Shown here piece after piece: positions 31,821-39,763 of a stretch of DNA of 40,997 nucleotides (within the stretch, counting starts at the first letter, position 1; every line of letters starts with the position of its first letter). The notes below the pieces were generated by a model, which searched no databases, was not told the DNA's origin, and saw only the letters and a program-made list of their open reading frames with translations. This DNA comes from Rhodospirillaceae bacterium (GTDB lineage Bacteria > Pseudomonadota > Alphaproteobacteria > Bin65). The DNA lies in the NCBI GenBank assembly GCA_028819475.1, contig JAPPLJ010000035.1, forward strand, positions 1 through 40,997, read 5' to 3'. A program made the position numbers and the translations under genes.

Positions 31821-33299
31821 CTATTTCATGCGCCGTTTGCCGAAACCGGGCGGCAGGTTGGTGAGGCCGCCCGGCAGGCCGGTGCCGCCGCCGAGCGGAC
31901 CGCCGCCCAGAGGGCCGCCCCCGAGCCCGGGCAACTGCATGTCGCCGGGCAGGGCGCCGTCCTCAAGCTGGGAGAGATCGGGCAGCCGGCCCTTCTTCCC
32001 CATCTTCTTCATGCGTTTCATGACCTTGTTCATTTCCTGCCACTGTTTCAGCAGCTTGTTGACGTCCTGCACGCTCACGCCCGAGCCGGCGGCGATGCGC
32101 TTCTTGCGCGAGGCGTGGATGATCTGCGGGCTGCGCCGCTCCTTCACCGTCATCGACAGGATGATCGCCTCCTGCCGGCCGACCGTCTTCTCGTCGACAT
32201 TGGCGGCCGCCATCTGCTTCTTCGCCCGGGCGACGCCGGGCAGCAGGTTCATCAGCGAGCCGAGCCCGCCCATGTTCCTGAGCTGGCGGAGCTGGCCGAG
32301 CATATCCTCCAGGTCCAGGCTGCCCTTCTGGATTTTCCGGGCGAGCCGTTCGGCCTCCTCCTGCTCGATGGTCTCCGCCGCCTTCTCGACCAGGCTGACG
32401 ACGTCGCCCATGCCGAGGATGCGGCCCGCGATCCGGTCGGGGTGGAAGGGCTCGAGCCCGTCCAGCTTCTCGCCGGTGCCCATCAGCTTGATCGGCTTGC
32501 CGGTGACGGCGCGCATGGAGAGGACCGCGCCGCCGCGGGCATCGCCGTCGATGCGGGTCAGCACGATCCCGGTGATGCCGACCTGCTCGTCGAAGGCCTG
32601 CGCAATGGTCACGGCGTCCTGGCCGGTCATCGCGTCGGCGACCAGCAGGGTCTCGACCGGGCTCGTCGCCCTGCCGACCTCGGCGACCTCGGTCATCAGC
32701 TCGTCGTCGATATGCAGCCGGCCGGCGGTATCGAGGATGACGACGTCCCAGGCCTCCAGCTTGCCGGTCTGCAGGGCGCGCCGGGCGATCGCAGCCGGCG
32801 GCTCGCCCATGACGACCGGCAGGGTCGCCACCTGCGCCTGCTCGCCGAGCACGCGCAACTGCTCCTGTGCCGCCGGCCGCCGCGTATCGAGCGAGGCCAT
32901 CAGCACGCGCTTGCGCTCTTTCTCGGTCAGGTATTTGCCGATCTTGGCCGCCGTCGTCGTCTTGCCCGAGCCTTGAAGGCCGACCAGCAGCAGGACGGCC
33001 GGCGGCTGGGCCCGCAGGTCGATCTCCTCGACCTCGCGGCCCAGGGTCTCGATCAGTTCGTCGTTGACGATCTTGACGACCTGCTGGCCCGGCGTGACGC
33101 TGCGCAGCACCTCGGCGCCGACCGCGCGCTCCTTGACCCGCTCGACGAAGTCCCGGACGACCGGCAGCGCGACATCGGCCTCCAGCAGCGCGACGCGAAC
33201 CTCGCGCAGCGCGGCCGTGACGTCCGACTCGCTCAACGACCCGCGGCGGGTCAGCTTGTCGAAAACGTCGCCCAGTCTGCTCGTCAGGCTGTCGAACAT
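31821..33299 (-). CDS. ffh: Signal recognition particle protein Ffh
   Basis: A 492-residue SRP54 GTPase that binds signal sequences of membrane and exported proteins. The N domain (MFDSLTSRLGDVFDKLTRRG, ALREVRVALLEADVAL) is followed by G1 GLQGSGKTTTAAK (107-119), G3 DTAGR, and G4 LTRIDGDARGG. The Met-rich M domain is at the C-terminus (MNKVMKRMKKMGKKG, and a Gly-rich GGGPLGGGPLGGGTG before the end FGKRRMK). It needs FtsY, encoded at 36861, and an SRP RNA that is not in this window. It precedes rpsP in the same direction. Confidence 0.97.
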   Translation of the reverse strand: MFDSLTSRLGDVFDKLTRRGSLSESDVTAALREVRVALLEADVALPVVRDFVERVKERAVGAEVLRSVTPGQQVVKIVNDELIETLGREVEEIDLRAQPPAVLLLVGLQGSGKTTTAAKIGKYLTEKERKRVLMASLDTRRPAAQEQLRVLGEQAQVATLPVVMGEPPAAIARRALQTGKLEAWDVVILDTAGRLHIDDELMTEVAEVGRATSPVETLLVADAMTGQDAVTIAQAFDEQVGITGIVLTRIDGDARGGAVLSMRAVTGKPIKLMGTGEKLDGLEPFHPDRIAGRILGMGDVVSLVEKAAETIEQEEAERLARKIQKGSLDLEDMLGQLRQLRNMGGLGSLMNLLPGVARAKKQMAAANVDEKTVGRQEAIILSMTVKERRSPQIIHASRKKRIAAGSGVSVQDVNKLLKQWQEMNKVMKRMKKMGKKGRLPDLSQLEDGALPGDMQLPGLGGGPLGGGPLGGGTGLPGGLTNLPPGFGKRRMK

Positions 33300-33340
33300 G
33301 CGCGTGTCCGGTGTCCCCTCTCAGCCGGCCCGCCCAATGC

Positions 33341-33376
33341 AAAAAGCGCCCGTGTGCGAACCTTCGCAGACGGGCG
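33341..33376 (-). terminator. Terminator-like hairpin in the ffh leader
   Basis: On the minus strand CGCCCGTCTGCGAA (33376-33363) pairs with TTCGCACACGGGCG (33360-33347), 13 of 14 positions, and is followed by CTTTTTG (U-tract 33345-33341). A second small hairpin GCTCCC-GA-GGGAGC lies just upstream (33391-33378). Both sit 40-90 bases before the ffh start on the same strand, with no minus-strand gene upstream to terminate, so an attenuator or a short leader RNA is possible. Confidence 0.6.
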
Positions 33377-33549
33377 GGCTCCCTCGGGAGCGCCACGGGC
33401 ATTCAGGCGCTGAATTCGAGGCGCGATGTAGGGGCGCGCAAGCGGCCGGTCAAGCCGGCAAACGCCGCAGCGAAGCGGCAAGCCTATGGCCTCGCGGGGT
33501 GCTGTCCCTATCTAATAGCGGTGTGTCGCGACATGGGTCAGAGGGCCAG

Positions 33550-33819
33550 ATGGAAGCAAAGGAAGCGGTGCAGGCGGCAAAGAACTACGTTGCCGACCTG
33601 TTTGCCGACGAAATTCTCGTCGATCTCGGCCTGGAGGAAATCGAGATGGGCCAGGATGGTTGCTGGAGAATAACTGTGGGATTTTCGAGGGCCTGGGATC
33701 GGAGCGTCCATTCCGTTCTGAGCGGGAACGGCTCACGCTCCTATAAAGTGCTTCGGATCAGCGATAGCGATGGCCGCGTCTTGTCCGTGAGAGATCGGAT
33801 TTTGGCCGGATCTCCTTAA
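33550..33819 (+). CDS. Uncharacterised 89-residue protein paired with a PIN-domain gene
   Basis: The start is ATG 33550 (MEAKEAVQAAKNYVADLFADE). I do not recognise a named family. The protein is predicted as alpha then beta: a helix (EAVQAAKNYVADLFAD), then strands GLEEIEMGQDGCWRITVGFSR and RSYKVLRISDSDGRVLSVRDRIL. The stop is 4 bp before the PIN gene start, so the two are translationally linked. Base composition is lower in GC than the flanking ffh and dapF genes. By position it may be the antitoxin of the PIN protein, but no DNA-binding motif is visible; it might alternatively be a sequestration-only partner. Confidence 0.75.
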   Translation: MEAKEAVQAAKNYVADLFADEILVDLGLEEIEMGQDGCWRITVGFSRAWDRSVHSVLSGNGSRSYKVLRISDSDGRVLSVRDRILAGSP

Positions 33820-33823
33820 CTGG

Positions 33824-34288
33824 ATGTTTCCGAACAGAGTCTATATCGACGCCAATTTGCTGGTGCTTCTTGTGGTCGGCGCGACGGGAAAAGACCTGAT
33901 CGCCAAGCATCGCCGGCTAAGGACATTTGAAATTGCAGACTACGAACGCCTGGTGAGATTGATAAACGAGACCGATCGCGTTTTGGTGACACAGAATATA
34001 CTCACCGAAGCATCCAACCTGCTGGCCCAGCACGCCGAACCGGAACGGTCGCATATTTTCGATACACTTCGCACTCTAATCCGGGAGGCGGAAGAGACGG
34101 TTGTTACCAGCAGGGTGGCTGCGGACAACAGCGCGTTCAATCGGCTTGGCCTTACCGATGCCGCTCTTCTTGAAGTCGTCTCAAAGGCTAATCCACTGAT
34201 TACCGTCGACCTCGACTTGTATCTTGCGGCTTCGGCCAAAGAGAGCGAAGCCGCGTTCAACTTCCGCCACTACCAGTTCCGGTCGTAG
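33824..34288 (+). CDS. PIN-domain protein, toxin-like
   Basis: A 154-residue PIN-like nuclease. Acidic positions fit the active site: Asp9 in VYIDANLLVLLVVG, Glu near 66 in NILTEASNLLAQH, Asp near 113 in GLTDAALLEVV and Asp near 128 in ITVDLDLYLAA. The helix-rich middle (HIFDTLRTLIREAEET) is typical. Codon use is clearly less GC-rich than in neighbours, with ATA, TTG and TTT common, suggesting recent transfer. It pairs with the 89-aa gene 4 bp upstream and was probably inserted between ffh and dapF. Confidence 0.82.
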   Translation: MFPNRVYIDANLLVLLVVGATGKDLIAKHRRLRTFEIADYERLVRLINETDRVLVTQNILTEASNLLAQHAEPERSHIFDTLRTLIREAEETVVTSRVAADNSAFNRLGLTDAALLEVVSKANPLITVDLDLYLAASAKESEAAFNFRHYQFRS

Positions 34289-34458
34289 GAAAACCTCTGA
34301 AAGACGCGACTTCGGATCGGTCACGGCAACGTGGAGAAGACGGAGTTCGGACCGCCCGGCGCACCTCGGACGACACGCGGCCGAAGTCGCTGTGCCAAGT
34401 CCCGCCAACCACTCTGCCGCGTGGACAGGCGCGGCGGAAACACCATATCTCCCCGGCC

Positions 34459-35313
34459 ATGAACCCGACCGGCCATAGCAGCCCGGCCTTCGACCCCGCC
34501 GGCGTCCCCTTCGTCAAGATGCACGGCGCGGGCAACGATTTCGTGATGCTCGACCTGCGGGACGGCGCGCCGCCGCCCGGCGCCGGGACAGCGGCGGAGA
34601 TCGCCGACCGCCGCCGCGGTGTCGGCTGCGACCAGCTTGTGCTGATTACGCCTCCGCCGACCGGCCTGGCGGATTACGGACTGCTGTTCCTGAACAGCGA
34701 CGGTTCGGCATCCGGCGCCTGCGGCAACGGCACCCGCTGCGCCGCCGCGCTGCTGATGGACGAGACCGGCAGCACCGAAATCTCCTTCGAAAGCGAAGCC
34801 GGCGTGCTCGACTGCCTGCGCAACGGCGACGGCAGCGTGGCGGTCGACATGGGCCGGCCGGTAACGGACTGGCGCGACATTCCGCTGTCCGAGGACCGGG
34901 ACACGCTGCATCTCGGCATCGCGGAAGGCCCGCTCAGCGATCCGGTCGGCGTCGGCATGGGCAATCCCCACGCCGTCTTCTTCGTCGAGGACGCCGAGAG
35001 CGTGCCGATCGAACGGATCGGCCCGGTCCTCGAGCATCACCGCCTGTTTCCGGAACGGGCCAATATCGGCGTCGCCCAGACGAAGGGCCGCGACCGCATC
35101 CGCCTGCGGGTGTGGGAGCGCGGCGCGGGGCTCACCCAGGCCTGCGGCTCCGGCGCCTGCGCCGCCGCGGTCGCCGCGGTTCGCCGGGGACTGACGGATC
35201 GCAGGGTGACGGTCGAGGTCGACGGCGGCGAATTGTTCATCGACTGGGCGGAGGACGATCACGTCCTGATGTCCGGCCCGACCGCCACCAGCTTCCGCGG
35301 CGTGCTGGCATGA
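34459..35313 (+). CDS. dapF: Diaminopimelate epimerase
   Basis: A 284-residue PLP-independent epimerase converting LL- to meso-diaminopimelate for lysine and peptidoglycan. The two catalytic cysteines are Cys88 (GACGNGTRC) and Cys229 (QACGSGACAAA). FVKMHGAGNDFVMLD and GVGMGNPHAVFFV are family landmarks. The first 15 residues (MNPTGHSSPAFDPAG) are an extension to the usual start. It heads dapF-mtaB-ftsY-yciB, although a repeat element lies before mtaB. Confidence 0.96.
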   Translation: MNPTGHSSPAFDPAGVPFVKMHGAGNDFVMLDLRDGAPPPGAGTAAEIADRRRGVGCDQLVLITPPPTGLADYGLLFLNSDGSASGACGNGTRCAAALLMDETGSTEISFESEAGVLDCLRNGDGSVAVDMGRPVTDWRDIPLSEDRDTLHLGIAEGPLSDPVGVGMGNPHAVFFVEDAESVPIERIGPVLEHHRLFPERANIGVAQTKGRDRIRLRVWERGAGLTQACGSGACAAAVAAVRRGLTDRRVTVEVDGGELFIDWAEDDHVLMSGPTATSFRGVLA

Positions 35314-35344
35314 CTTCGTTCCAAACGCGGCTGCCCACGATTGG

Positions 35345-35551
35345 TCCCCCTCCCCTTGGGGGAGGGGTTAGGGGAGGGGTATGGCGATGACAAGCGCAGG
35401 CCCTTCCGTTCCGCGACGAAGGTATCGGTTCGACGCCGCCGCGGCGAAGGGCAAAGTTGTTCGCACCGAATCGGCTATCGCGCTTGCAGCGGCCGGCATC
35501 GCTTCCGGCGACAACCCCTCCCCCTGCCCGCTCCCCCAGGGGGAGGGGGGT
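35345..35551. repeat. Inverted-repeat element with CCCCTCCCC arms between dapF and mtaB
   Basis: The left arm (35345-35380, CCCCCTCCCCTTGGGGGAGG then GGTTAGGGGAGGGGT) and right arm (35514-35551, ACCCCTCCCCCTGCCCGCTC then CCCCAGGGGGAGGGGGG) are inverted copies, each itself a hairpin. The ~130-bp interior has no gene. A left arm of the same kind recurs at 40910-40948. The right arm ends 18 bp before the mtaB start. Confidence 0.78.
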
Positions 35552-35568
35552 ATTTTTGGATTTCGGAC

Positions 35569-36861
35569 ATGACCGGGACGGCCGAACCGCAAATCGTGAC
35601 CTTCGGCTGCCGGCTGAATGCGGCGGAATCGGGCGCGATTGCGGCGCACGCGGCCGGGCTGGGCGATACGGTGATCGTCAACACCTGCGCCGTGACCGCC
35701 GAGGCCGAGCGCCAGGCGCGCCAGGCCGTGCGGCGGGCGCGTCGGCAGCGGCCGGGCGCGCGGATCGTCGTCACCGGCTGCGCGGCGCAGATCGACCCGG
35801 GCGCCTGGGCGGCGATGCCGGAGGTCGACCGCGTCGTCGGCAATATCGAAAAGATGGACCCGGTGACTTTCCTGGCGGCGAACGATGCGCCGGTGCAGGT
35901 CAACGACATCATGGCGGTGCGCGAGACCGCGAGCCACCTGGCCGGCGGCTTCGACGGCCGGGCCAGGGCTTATGTCCAGGTCCAGAACGGCTGCGACCAC
36001 CGCTGCACCTTCTGCATCATCCCCTACGGCCGCGGCAACAGCCGCTCGGCCGCGCTCGGCCCGATCGTCGAACAGACACGCGCGCTGGTCGAAACCGGCT
36101 ATCGCGAGATCGTCTTGACCGGCGTCGACATCACCGCCTGGGGCGCCGACCTGCCGGGTGCGCCGACGCTCGGGCAGATGGTGCAGCGGCTGCTCGCCGC
36201 CGTGCCGGACCTGCCGCGCCTGCGCCTGACCTCGCTCGATTGCGCCGAGGTCGACGAGACGCTGCTGCGCCTGATCGCCGAGGAGCCGCGGCTGATGCCC
36301 CATCTGCATCTCAGCCTCCAGGCCGGCGACGACCTTGTCCTCAAGCGCATGAAGCGGCGGCACAGCCGGCGGCAGGCGATCGAATTCTGCCGGCGGGTCC
36401 GCGACCTTCGCCCCGATATCGCGCTCGGCGCCGACCTGATCGCCGGATTCCCGACCGAGACCGAGGACATGTTCCGGCGCACGCTCGACCTGGTCGAGGA
36501 CTGCGGCCTCGTCTTCCTGCACGTCTTCCCCTATTCGGAGCGGCCCGGCACGCCGGCGGCGCGAATGCCGGCGGTGCCGAAGCGGGTCCGCAAGGAACGC
36601 GCCGGCCGTCTGCGCGCGCTGGGCGCCGAAGCGCTCCGGTGCTGGCTCGCCGGCCAGGCCGGCCGCGACATTGCCGTACTGATCGAAGGCGAAGGCAGGG
36701 GCCGGAGCGAACACTATGCCGCCGTCCGCTTCGACGGCGACGCCTTTACCGAAGATGCAAACGGGAGCCGCTGCCCGGCCGGCAGCATCGTCCCGATGCG
36801 CGTCACCGGGGCGGCCGACGACGCATTGCTCGCCGGTCCGGCGCACGGGCTGCCCGCGTAA
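35569..36861 (+). CDS. mtaB: tRNA (N6-L-threonylcarbamoyladenosine(37)-C2)-methylthiotransferase MtaB
   Basis: A 430-residue radical-SAM methylthiotransferase that converts t6A37 to ms2t6A37. The N-terminal UPF0004 domain has cluster cysteines Cys14 (TFGCRLNAAES), Cys40 (IVNTCAVTAEAE) and Cys71 (VTGCAAQIDP). The radical-SAM motif is C142xxxC146xxC149 (NGCDHRCTFCIIPYGRG). SLQAGDDLVLKRMKRRH and HVFPYSERPGTPAARMP are MtaB-type. The terminal part lacks an extended TRAM domain. The TAA overlaps the ftsY start by one base (TAATG). Confidence 0.94.
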   Translation: MTGTAEPQIVTFGCRLNAAESGAIAAHAAGLGDTVIVNTCAVTAEAERQARQAVRRARRQRPGARIVVTGCAAQIDPGAWAAMPEVDRVVGNIEKMDPVTFLAANDAPVQVNDIMAVRETASHLAGGFDGRARAYVQVQNGCDHRCTFCIIPYGRGNSRSAALGPIVEQTRALVETGYREIVLTGVDITAWGADLPGAPTLGQMVQRLLAAVPDLPRLRLTSLDCAEVDETLLRLIAEEPRLMPHLHLSLQAGDDLVLKRMKRRHSRRQAIEFCRRVRDLRPDIALGADLIAGFPTETEDMFRRTLDLVEDCGLVFLHVFPYSERPGTPAARMPAVPKRVRKERAGRLRALGAEALRCWLAGQAGRDIAVLIEGEGRGRSEHYAAVRFDGDAFTEDANGSRCPAGSIVPMRVTGAADDALLAGPAHGLPA

Positions 36862-37889
36862 TGGCGCTGTTCCGCCGCCGGAAAGACGCGCCGGAGCCGG
36901 CGACCGGCGAACCCGGACCGGCGCAAAGGCGCGGCTGGCTCAGCCGGCTGCGCGACGGGCTCGGCAAGTCATCGTCGCGGCTGGCCGAGGGCATCGGCGG
37001 CCTGGTCGGCGGCGGCCGGCGGCGGCTCGACGACGCCACGCTAGAGGCTCTGGAAGACGTTCTGATCACCGCAGACCTCGGCCCGTCCACCGCAGCCCGG
37101 CTGGTGGCAGAGCTGGGCGCGCGCCGCTTCGACCAGGAGTTGTCGGAAGCGGACATCCGCGCCGAATTCGCCGCCGACATCGGCGCGATTCTGGAGCCGG
37201 TCGCCCGGCCGCTGGCGGTCGATCCGGCGCACCGGCCCCATGTCGTGCTGGTCGTCGGCGTCAACGGCAGCGGCAAGACGACGACCATCGGCAAGCTCGC
37301 CCGCAACCATCGCGACGCCGGGCTGAGCGTGATGATGGCGGCCGGCGACACCTTCCGCGCGGCGGCGATCGACCAGCTCAAGATCTGGGCCGAGCGCACC
37401 GATAGCGCGATCCTGGCGCGCGACCCCGGCGCCGACGCCGCGGGCCTCGCCTTCGACGCGCTGAAACAGGCGCAGGAAGGCGGGCTCGACCTGCTGCTGA
37501 TCGACACCGCCGGGCGCCTGCAGAACAAGAAAGAGCTGATGGACGAGCTGGCGAAGATCGTCCGCGTGCTGCGCAAGATCGACGACGGCGCCCCCCACGA
37601 CGTGCTGCTCGTGCTCGACGCCACGGTCGGCCAGAACGCCCACAGCCAGGTCGAGGCGTTCCGCGATATGGCGGAAGTGACCGGCCTGATCGTCACCAAG
37701 CTCGACGGCACGGCGCGCGGCGGCGTGGTGGTTTCGCTGGCCGAGAAGTTCGGCCTGCCGGTCCATGCCGTCGGCGTCGGCGAAAGCGCCGAGGACATGC
37801 GCCCCTTCGCAGCGCAGGACTATGCCCGCAGCCTGATGGGGCTCGATCCGGCGGGCGCCGCCGCGAGCAACCGGGAGGCGGCGGCATGA
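36861..37889 (+). CDS. ftsY: Signal recognition particle receptor FtsY
   Basis: A 342-residue SRP receptor GTPase. A short basic N-terminal A region (MALFRRRKDAPEPATG) precedes the NG domain: GLGKSSSRLAEGI, LEDVLITADLGPSTAARLV, G1 GVNGSGKTTTIGKL (133-146), DTAGRLQNKKELMDEL, TKLDGTARGG and VGESAEDMRPF. It docks Ffh-ribosome complexes at the membrane. It is translationally coupled to mtaB (1-bp overlap) and to yciB (4-bp overlap). Confidence 0.97.
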   Translation: MALFRRRKDAPEPATGEPGPAQRRGWLSRLRDGLGKSSSRLAEGIGGLVGGGRRRLDDATLEALEDVLITADLGPSTAARLVAELGARRFDQELSEADIRAEFAADIGAILEPVARPLAVDPAHRPHVVLVVGVNGSGKTTTIGKLARNHRDAGLSVMMAAGDTFRAAAIDQLKIWAERTDSAILARDPGADAAGLAFDALKQAQEGGLDLLLIDTAGRLQNKKELMDELAKIVRVLRKIDDGAPHDVLLVLDATVGQNAHSQVEAFRDMAEVTGLIVTKLDGTARGGVVVSLAEKFGLPVHAVGVGESAEDMRPFAAQDYARSLMGLDPAGAAASNREAAA

Positions 37890-38509
37890 CGCTGAAATTC
37901 GCGGCAGATCCCTCCGAGAAATCGCGGGTCACACCGCTGGCCCGGACCTTCATCGAGTTCGGGCCGCTCGGCGCATTTTTCGTCTGCTATTTCGTCTGGG
38001 ATCTGATGGTGGCCACTGCCGCCTTCATCCCGGCGATGCTGGTCTCGCTGGCGTTCTCGATCAAGCTCGAGCGGCGGGTGCCGCTGATGCCGCTGGTCAC
38101 CACGGTCGTCGTGGTGATCTTCGGCGGCCTGACGCTGATCCTGCAGGACGACACCTTCATCAAGATGAAGCCGACCATCGTGAACGGCCTGTTCGCCTTC
38201 ACCCTGTTCGCCGGCCTGCTGTTCGGCCGCGCCTTCCTGAAATACCTGTTCGGCCCGGTGTTTCAGCTGACCGACGAGGGCTGGTTCAAGCTGTCCTTCC
38301 GCTGGGCCTGCTTCTTCGTTTTCATGGCGGTGCTGAATGAGATCGTCTGGCGCACCCAGACCGAGAGCTTCTGGGTCTCTTTCAAAGTGTTCGGCAACAT
38401 GCCGCTCACCATCGTCTTCGCGCTCTCGCAACTGCCGCTGATCCAGCGCCATTCCACGGACGGCGGCCCGTTCGGCGACCTCAAGCGGGAGAAGACGGAG
38501 GGGGAGTAG
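37886..38509 (+). CDS. yciB: Inner-membrane-spanning protein YciB (septation protein A family)
   Basis: A 207-residue membrane protein with about five to six helices. FIEFGPLGAFFVCYFVWDLM at the N-terminus (quoted within 20 residues), LVTTVVVVIFGGLTLILQDDTFIKMKPT with the landmark IKMKPTIVNGLFAF, and WVSFKVFGNMPLTIVFALSQLPLIQRH with FKVFG near the end identify the YciB/IspZ family. It supports envelope integrity and intracellular septation. ftsY-yciB adjacency is common in alphaproteobacteria. Confidence 0.94.
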   Translation: MTLKFAADPSEKSRVTPLARTFIEFGPLGAFFVCYFVWDLMVATAAFIPAMLVSLAFSIKLERRVPLMPLVTTVVVVIFGGLTLILQDDTFIKMKPTIVNGLFAFTLFAGLLFGRAFLKYLFGPVFQLTDEGWFKLSFRWACFFVFMAVLNEIVWRTQTESFWVSFKVFGNMPLTIVFALSQLPLIQRHSTDGGPFGDLKREKTEGE

Positions 38510-38527
38510 CGGCGACAGCGCCGGGGC

Positions 38528-38863
38528 CTATTCCGCCGCGATGGCCGGGGCCGGCTCGAGCACGCGGACCTCGCCGGCCGCATTGTCGGTGATGCAGAAC
38601 ACGGAGAAGAACTCGATCTCCGGTTCCATGCCGTAGCGTTCGACGATGCCGTCGCGCCAGGGCCCGGAATAGAAGGCCTCGGCGGCCTCGCGGCTCTCCC
38701 ACTGGTAGACGCCGCCGGCGATGCCGTTGTCGGCGCAGATGAAATGCTTGCTGACGAGGCCCGGCACGTCGCGGAAGCCGGGCGCGATCTTCTCGTGATG
38801 GTCGCGGCAGGCAGCCCGGTCGATGGACGGCGGCAGCCGGTAGCGGACGACGGCGCAGATCAT
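38528..38863 (-). CDS. Small YdhR/ABM-like monooxygenase-fold protein
   Basis: A 111-residue ferredoxin-like fold protein: MICAVVRYRLPPSIDRAAC, then GFRDVPGLVSKHFICADNGIAGGVYQWESREAAEAFY (GLVSKHF and GGVYQWESREAAEAFY are the landmarks), the pattern of YdhR and related antibiotic-biosynthesis-monooxygenase-like proteins. The C-terminal 25 residues (CITDNAAGEVRVLEPAPAIAAE) are an extension. It is convergent with yciB, 18 bp apart. The substrate is unknown, and it may be non-enzymatic. Confidence 0.8.
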   Translation of the reverse strand: MICAVVRYRLPPSIDRAACRDHHEKIAPGFRDVPGLVSKHFICADNGIAGGVYQWESREAAEAFYSGPWRDGIVERYGMEPEIEFFSVFCITDNAAGEVRVLEPAPAIAAE

Positions 38864-38983
38864 GGCGTGTTTCCTGTTTTCCGTTTCCGGCTGGGGCCGC
38901 GGGCGATCCGCGTTGACCGGAACCGGCGGTCGGTATAGGGTTCCTATAGCATATTCTGTGAAGCCCCTGTGGGGAGGAATCCC

Positions 38984-39148
38984 ATGCCCGTTATCAAGAA
39001 AACCGCCCTCGGCCTTTGTGTCGCCGGATTCGTGCTCGGCACGGCCGGTGCGGCCTTCGCCTGCCCGATGGCCGGCATGGCCCAGAGCGACAAACCGAAG
39101 GTCGAACAGACGGTCGTGACCAACACGACGACCGCCGAAGAGGAATAG
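38984..39148 (+). CDS. Small exported protein, 54 residues
   Basis: A short gene with ATG 38984 and TAG at 39146, preceded by GGGGAGGAATCCC, a strong ribosome binding site. The product has a signal peptide (KKTALGLCVAGFVLGTAGAAFA, about residues 5-26, two over 20 when quoted in full; core LGLCVAGFVLGTAGAA) followed by CPMAGMAQSDKPKVEQ and an acidic, Thr-rich end TNTTTAEEE. A lipoprotein is not clear because the residues before the Cys are AFA rather than a lipobox. It is closed by a bidirectional terminator. Function unknown. Confidence 0.72.
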   Translation: MPVIKKTALGLCVAGFVLGTAGAAFACPMAGMAQSDKPKVEQTVVTNTTTAEEE

Positions 39149-39203
39149 GCCCGGTCCGCGCCCGACCCGCGGACGCGCCGCGGGAAGAGCGCCCAAAGGA
39201 AAA

Positions 39204-39247
39204 ACGGCTTCCCGCGGTGCGGATCGCGGGGAGCCGTCTCGCGTTTT
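39204..39247. terminator. Bidirectional intrinsic terminator
   Basis: The 13-bp stem ACGGCTTCCCGCG (39204-39216) and CGCGGGGAGCCGT (39225-39237) with one G-U pair is followed on the plus strand by CTCGCGTTTT and on the minus strand by TTTTTCCTTT. It sits between the convergent 54-aa gene and DUF962 gene and can end both transcripts. Confidence 0.8.
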
Positions 39248-39258
39248 GGCGGCAGGGC

Positions 39259-39627
39259 CTATTGCGGAATGCCGAAGCGCGCGTAGTCGCCGGCGAGGCG
39301 GCCGGTCGCCCAGCGCCACAGCATGCGGAAATCGCTGAACAGGGACCAGACCGGGTAGGTGAAGGTCGCCGGCCGGTTCTTCTCGATGAAGAAATGGCCG
39401 ATCCATGCGAAGAAGTAGCCGCAGAACACGGCGGCGGCGAGCAGCCACCAGGTCTGCGTAACCAGCGCGACGATCACCGCGGCGATGGCGAGCGAGGTGC
39501 CGAAATAGTGCAGATGGCGGGTCCGCGGATTGCGGTGCTCGCCCAGGTAGAAGGGCCAGAATTCCGCGTAGGTCGCGATCTTGTCGCCTGAGGCTCTCTT
39601 ATCGGGCGTGTCGGGCGTATCGGGCAT
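39259..39627 (-). CDS. DUF962/Mpo1-like membrane protein
   Basis: A 122-residue protein with the DUF962 pattern: [21 protein letters not shown], then two membrane helices ([15 protein letters not shown] and [20 protein letters not shown]), then [20 protein letters not shown]. The conserved histidines (His before RNP, HLHY, GHF) match those proposed to bind Fe2+ in yeast Mpo1, which alpha-oxidises 2-hydroxy fatty acids. The ATG at 39627 has GGGAGGGGAAAACG before it. The N-terminus is a short TPDTPD repeat. Confidence 0.87.
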   Translation of the reverse strand: MPDTPDTPDKRASGDKIATYAEFWPFYLGEHRNPRTRHLHYFGTSLAIAAVIVALVTQTWWLLAAAVFCGYFFAWIGHFFIEKNRPATFTYPVWSLFSDFRMLWRWATGRLAGDYARFGIPQ

Positions 39628-39763
39628 CGTTTTCCCCTCCCGGCGCGCGCCGCGTGCGGTCCGGGGACGATCCGCCCCGCTGCACGCGGCATGAGGATAT
39701 CTTGAAGTGCGGCGGACGGTTCGCCAATTCAAGCGCCGGACCGCCCTCAACGGAGTAGAAAGT

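Noticed and set aside
33284..33481. 65-codon minus-strand open frame before ffh
   Set aside because: It overlaps the ffh start and the terminator-like hairpin, with Arg/Ala-rich composition and no motif.
33300..33549. SRP 4.5S RNA gene upstream of ffh
   Set aside because: The conserved GGAAGCAGC-type core of the SRP RNA is not present on either strand; only the hairpins described are seen.
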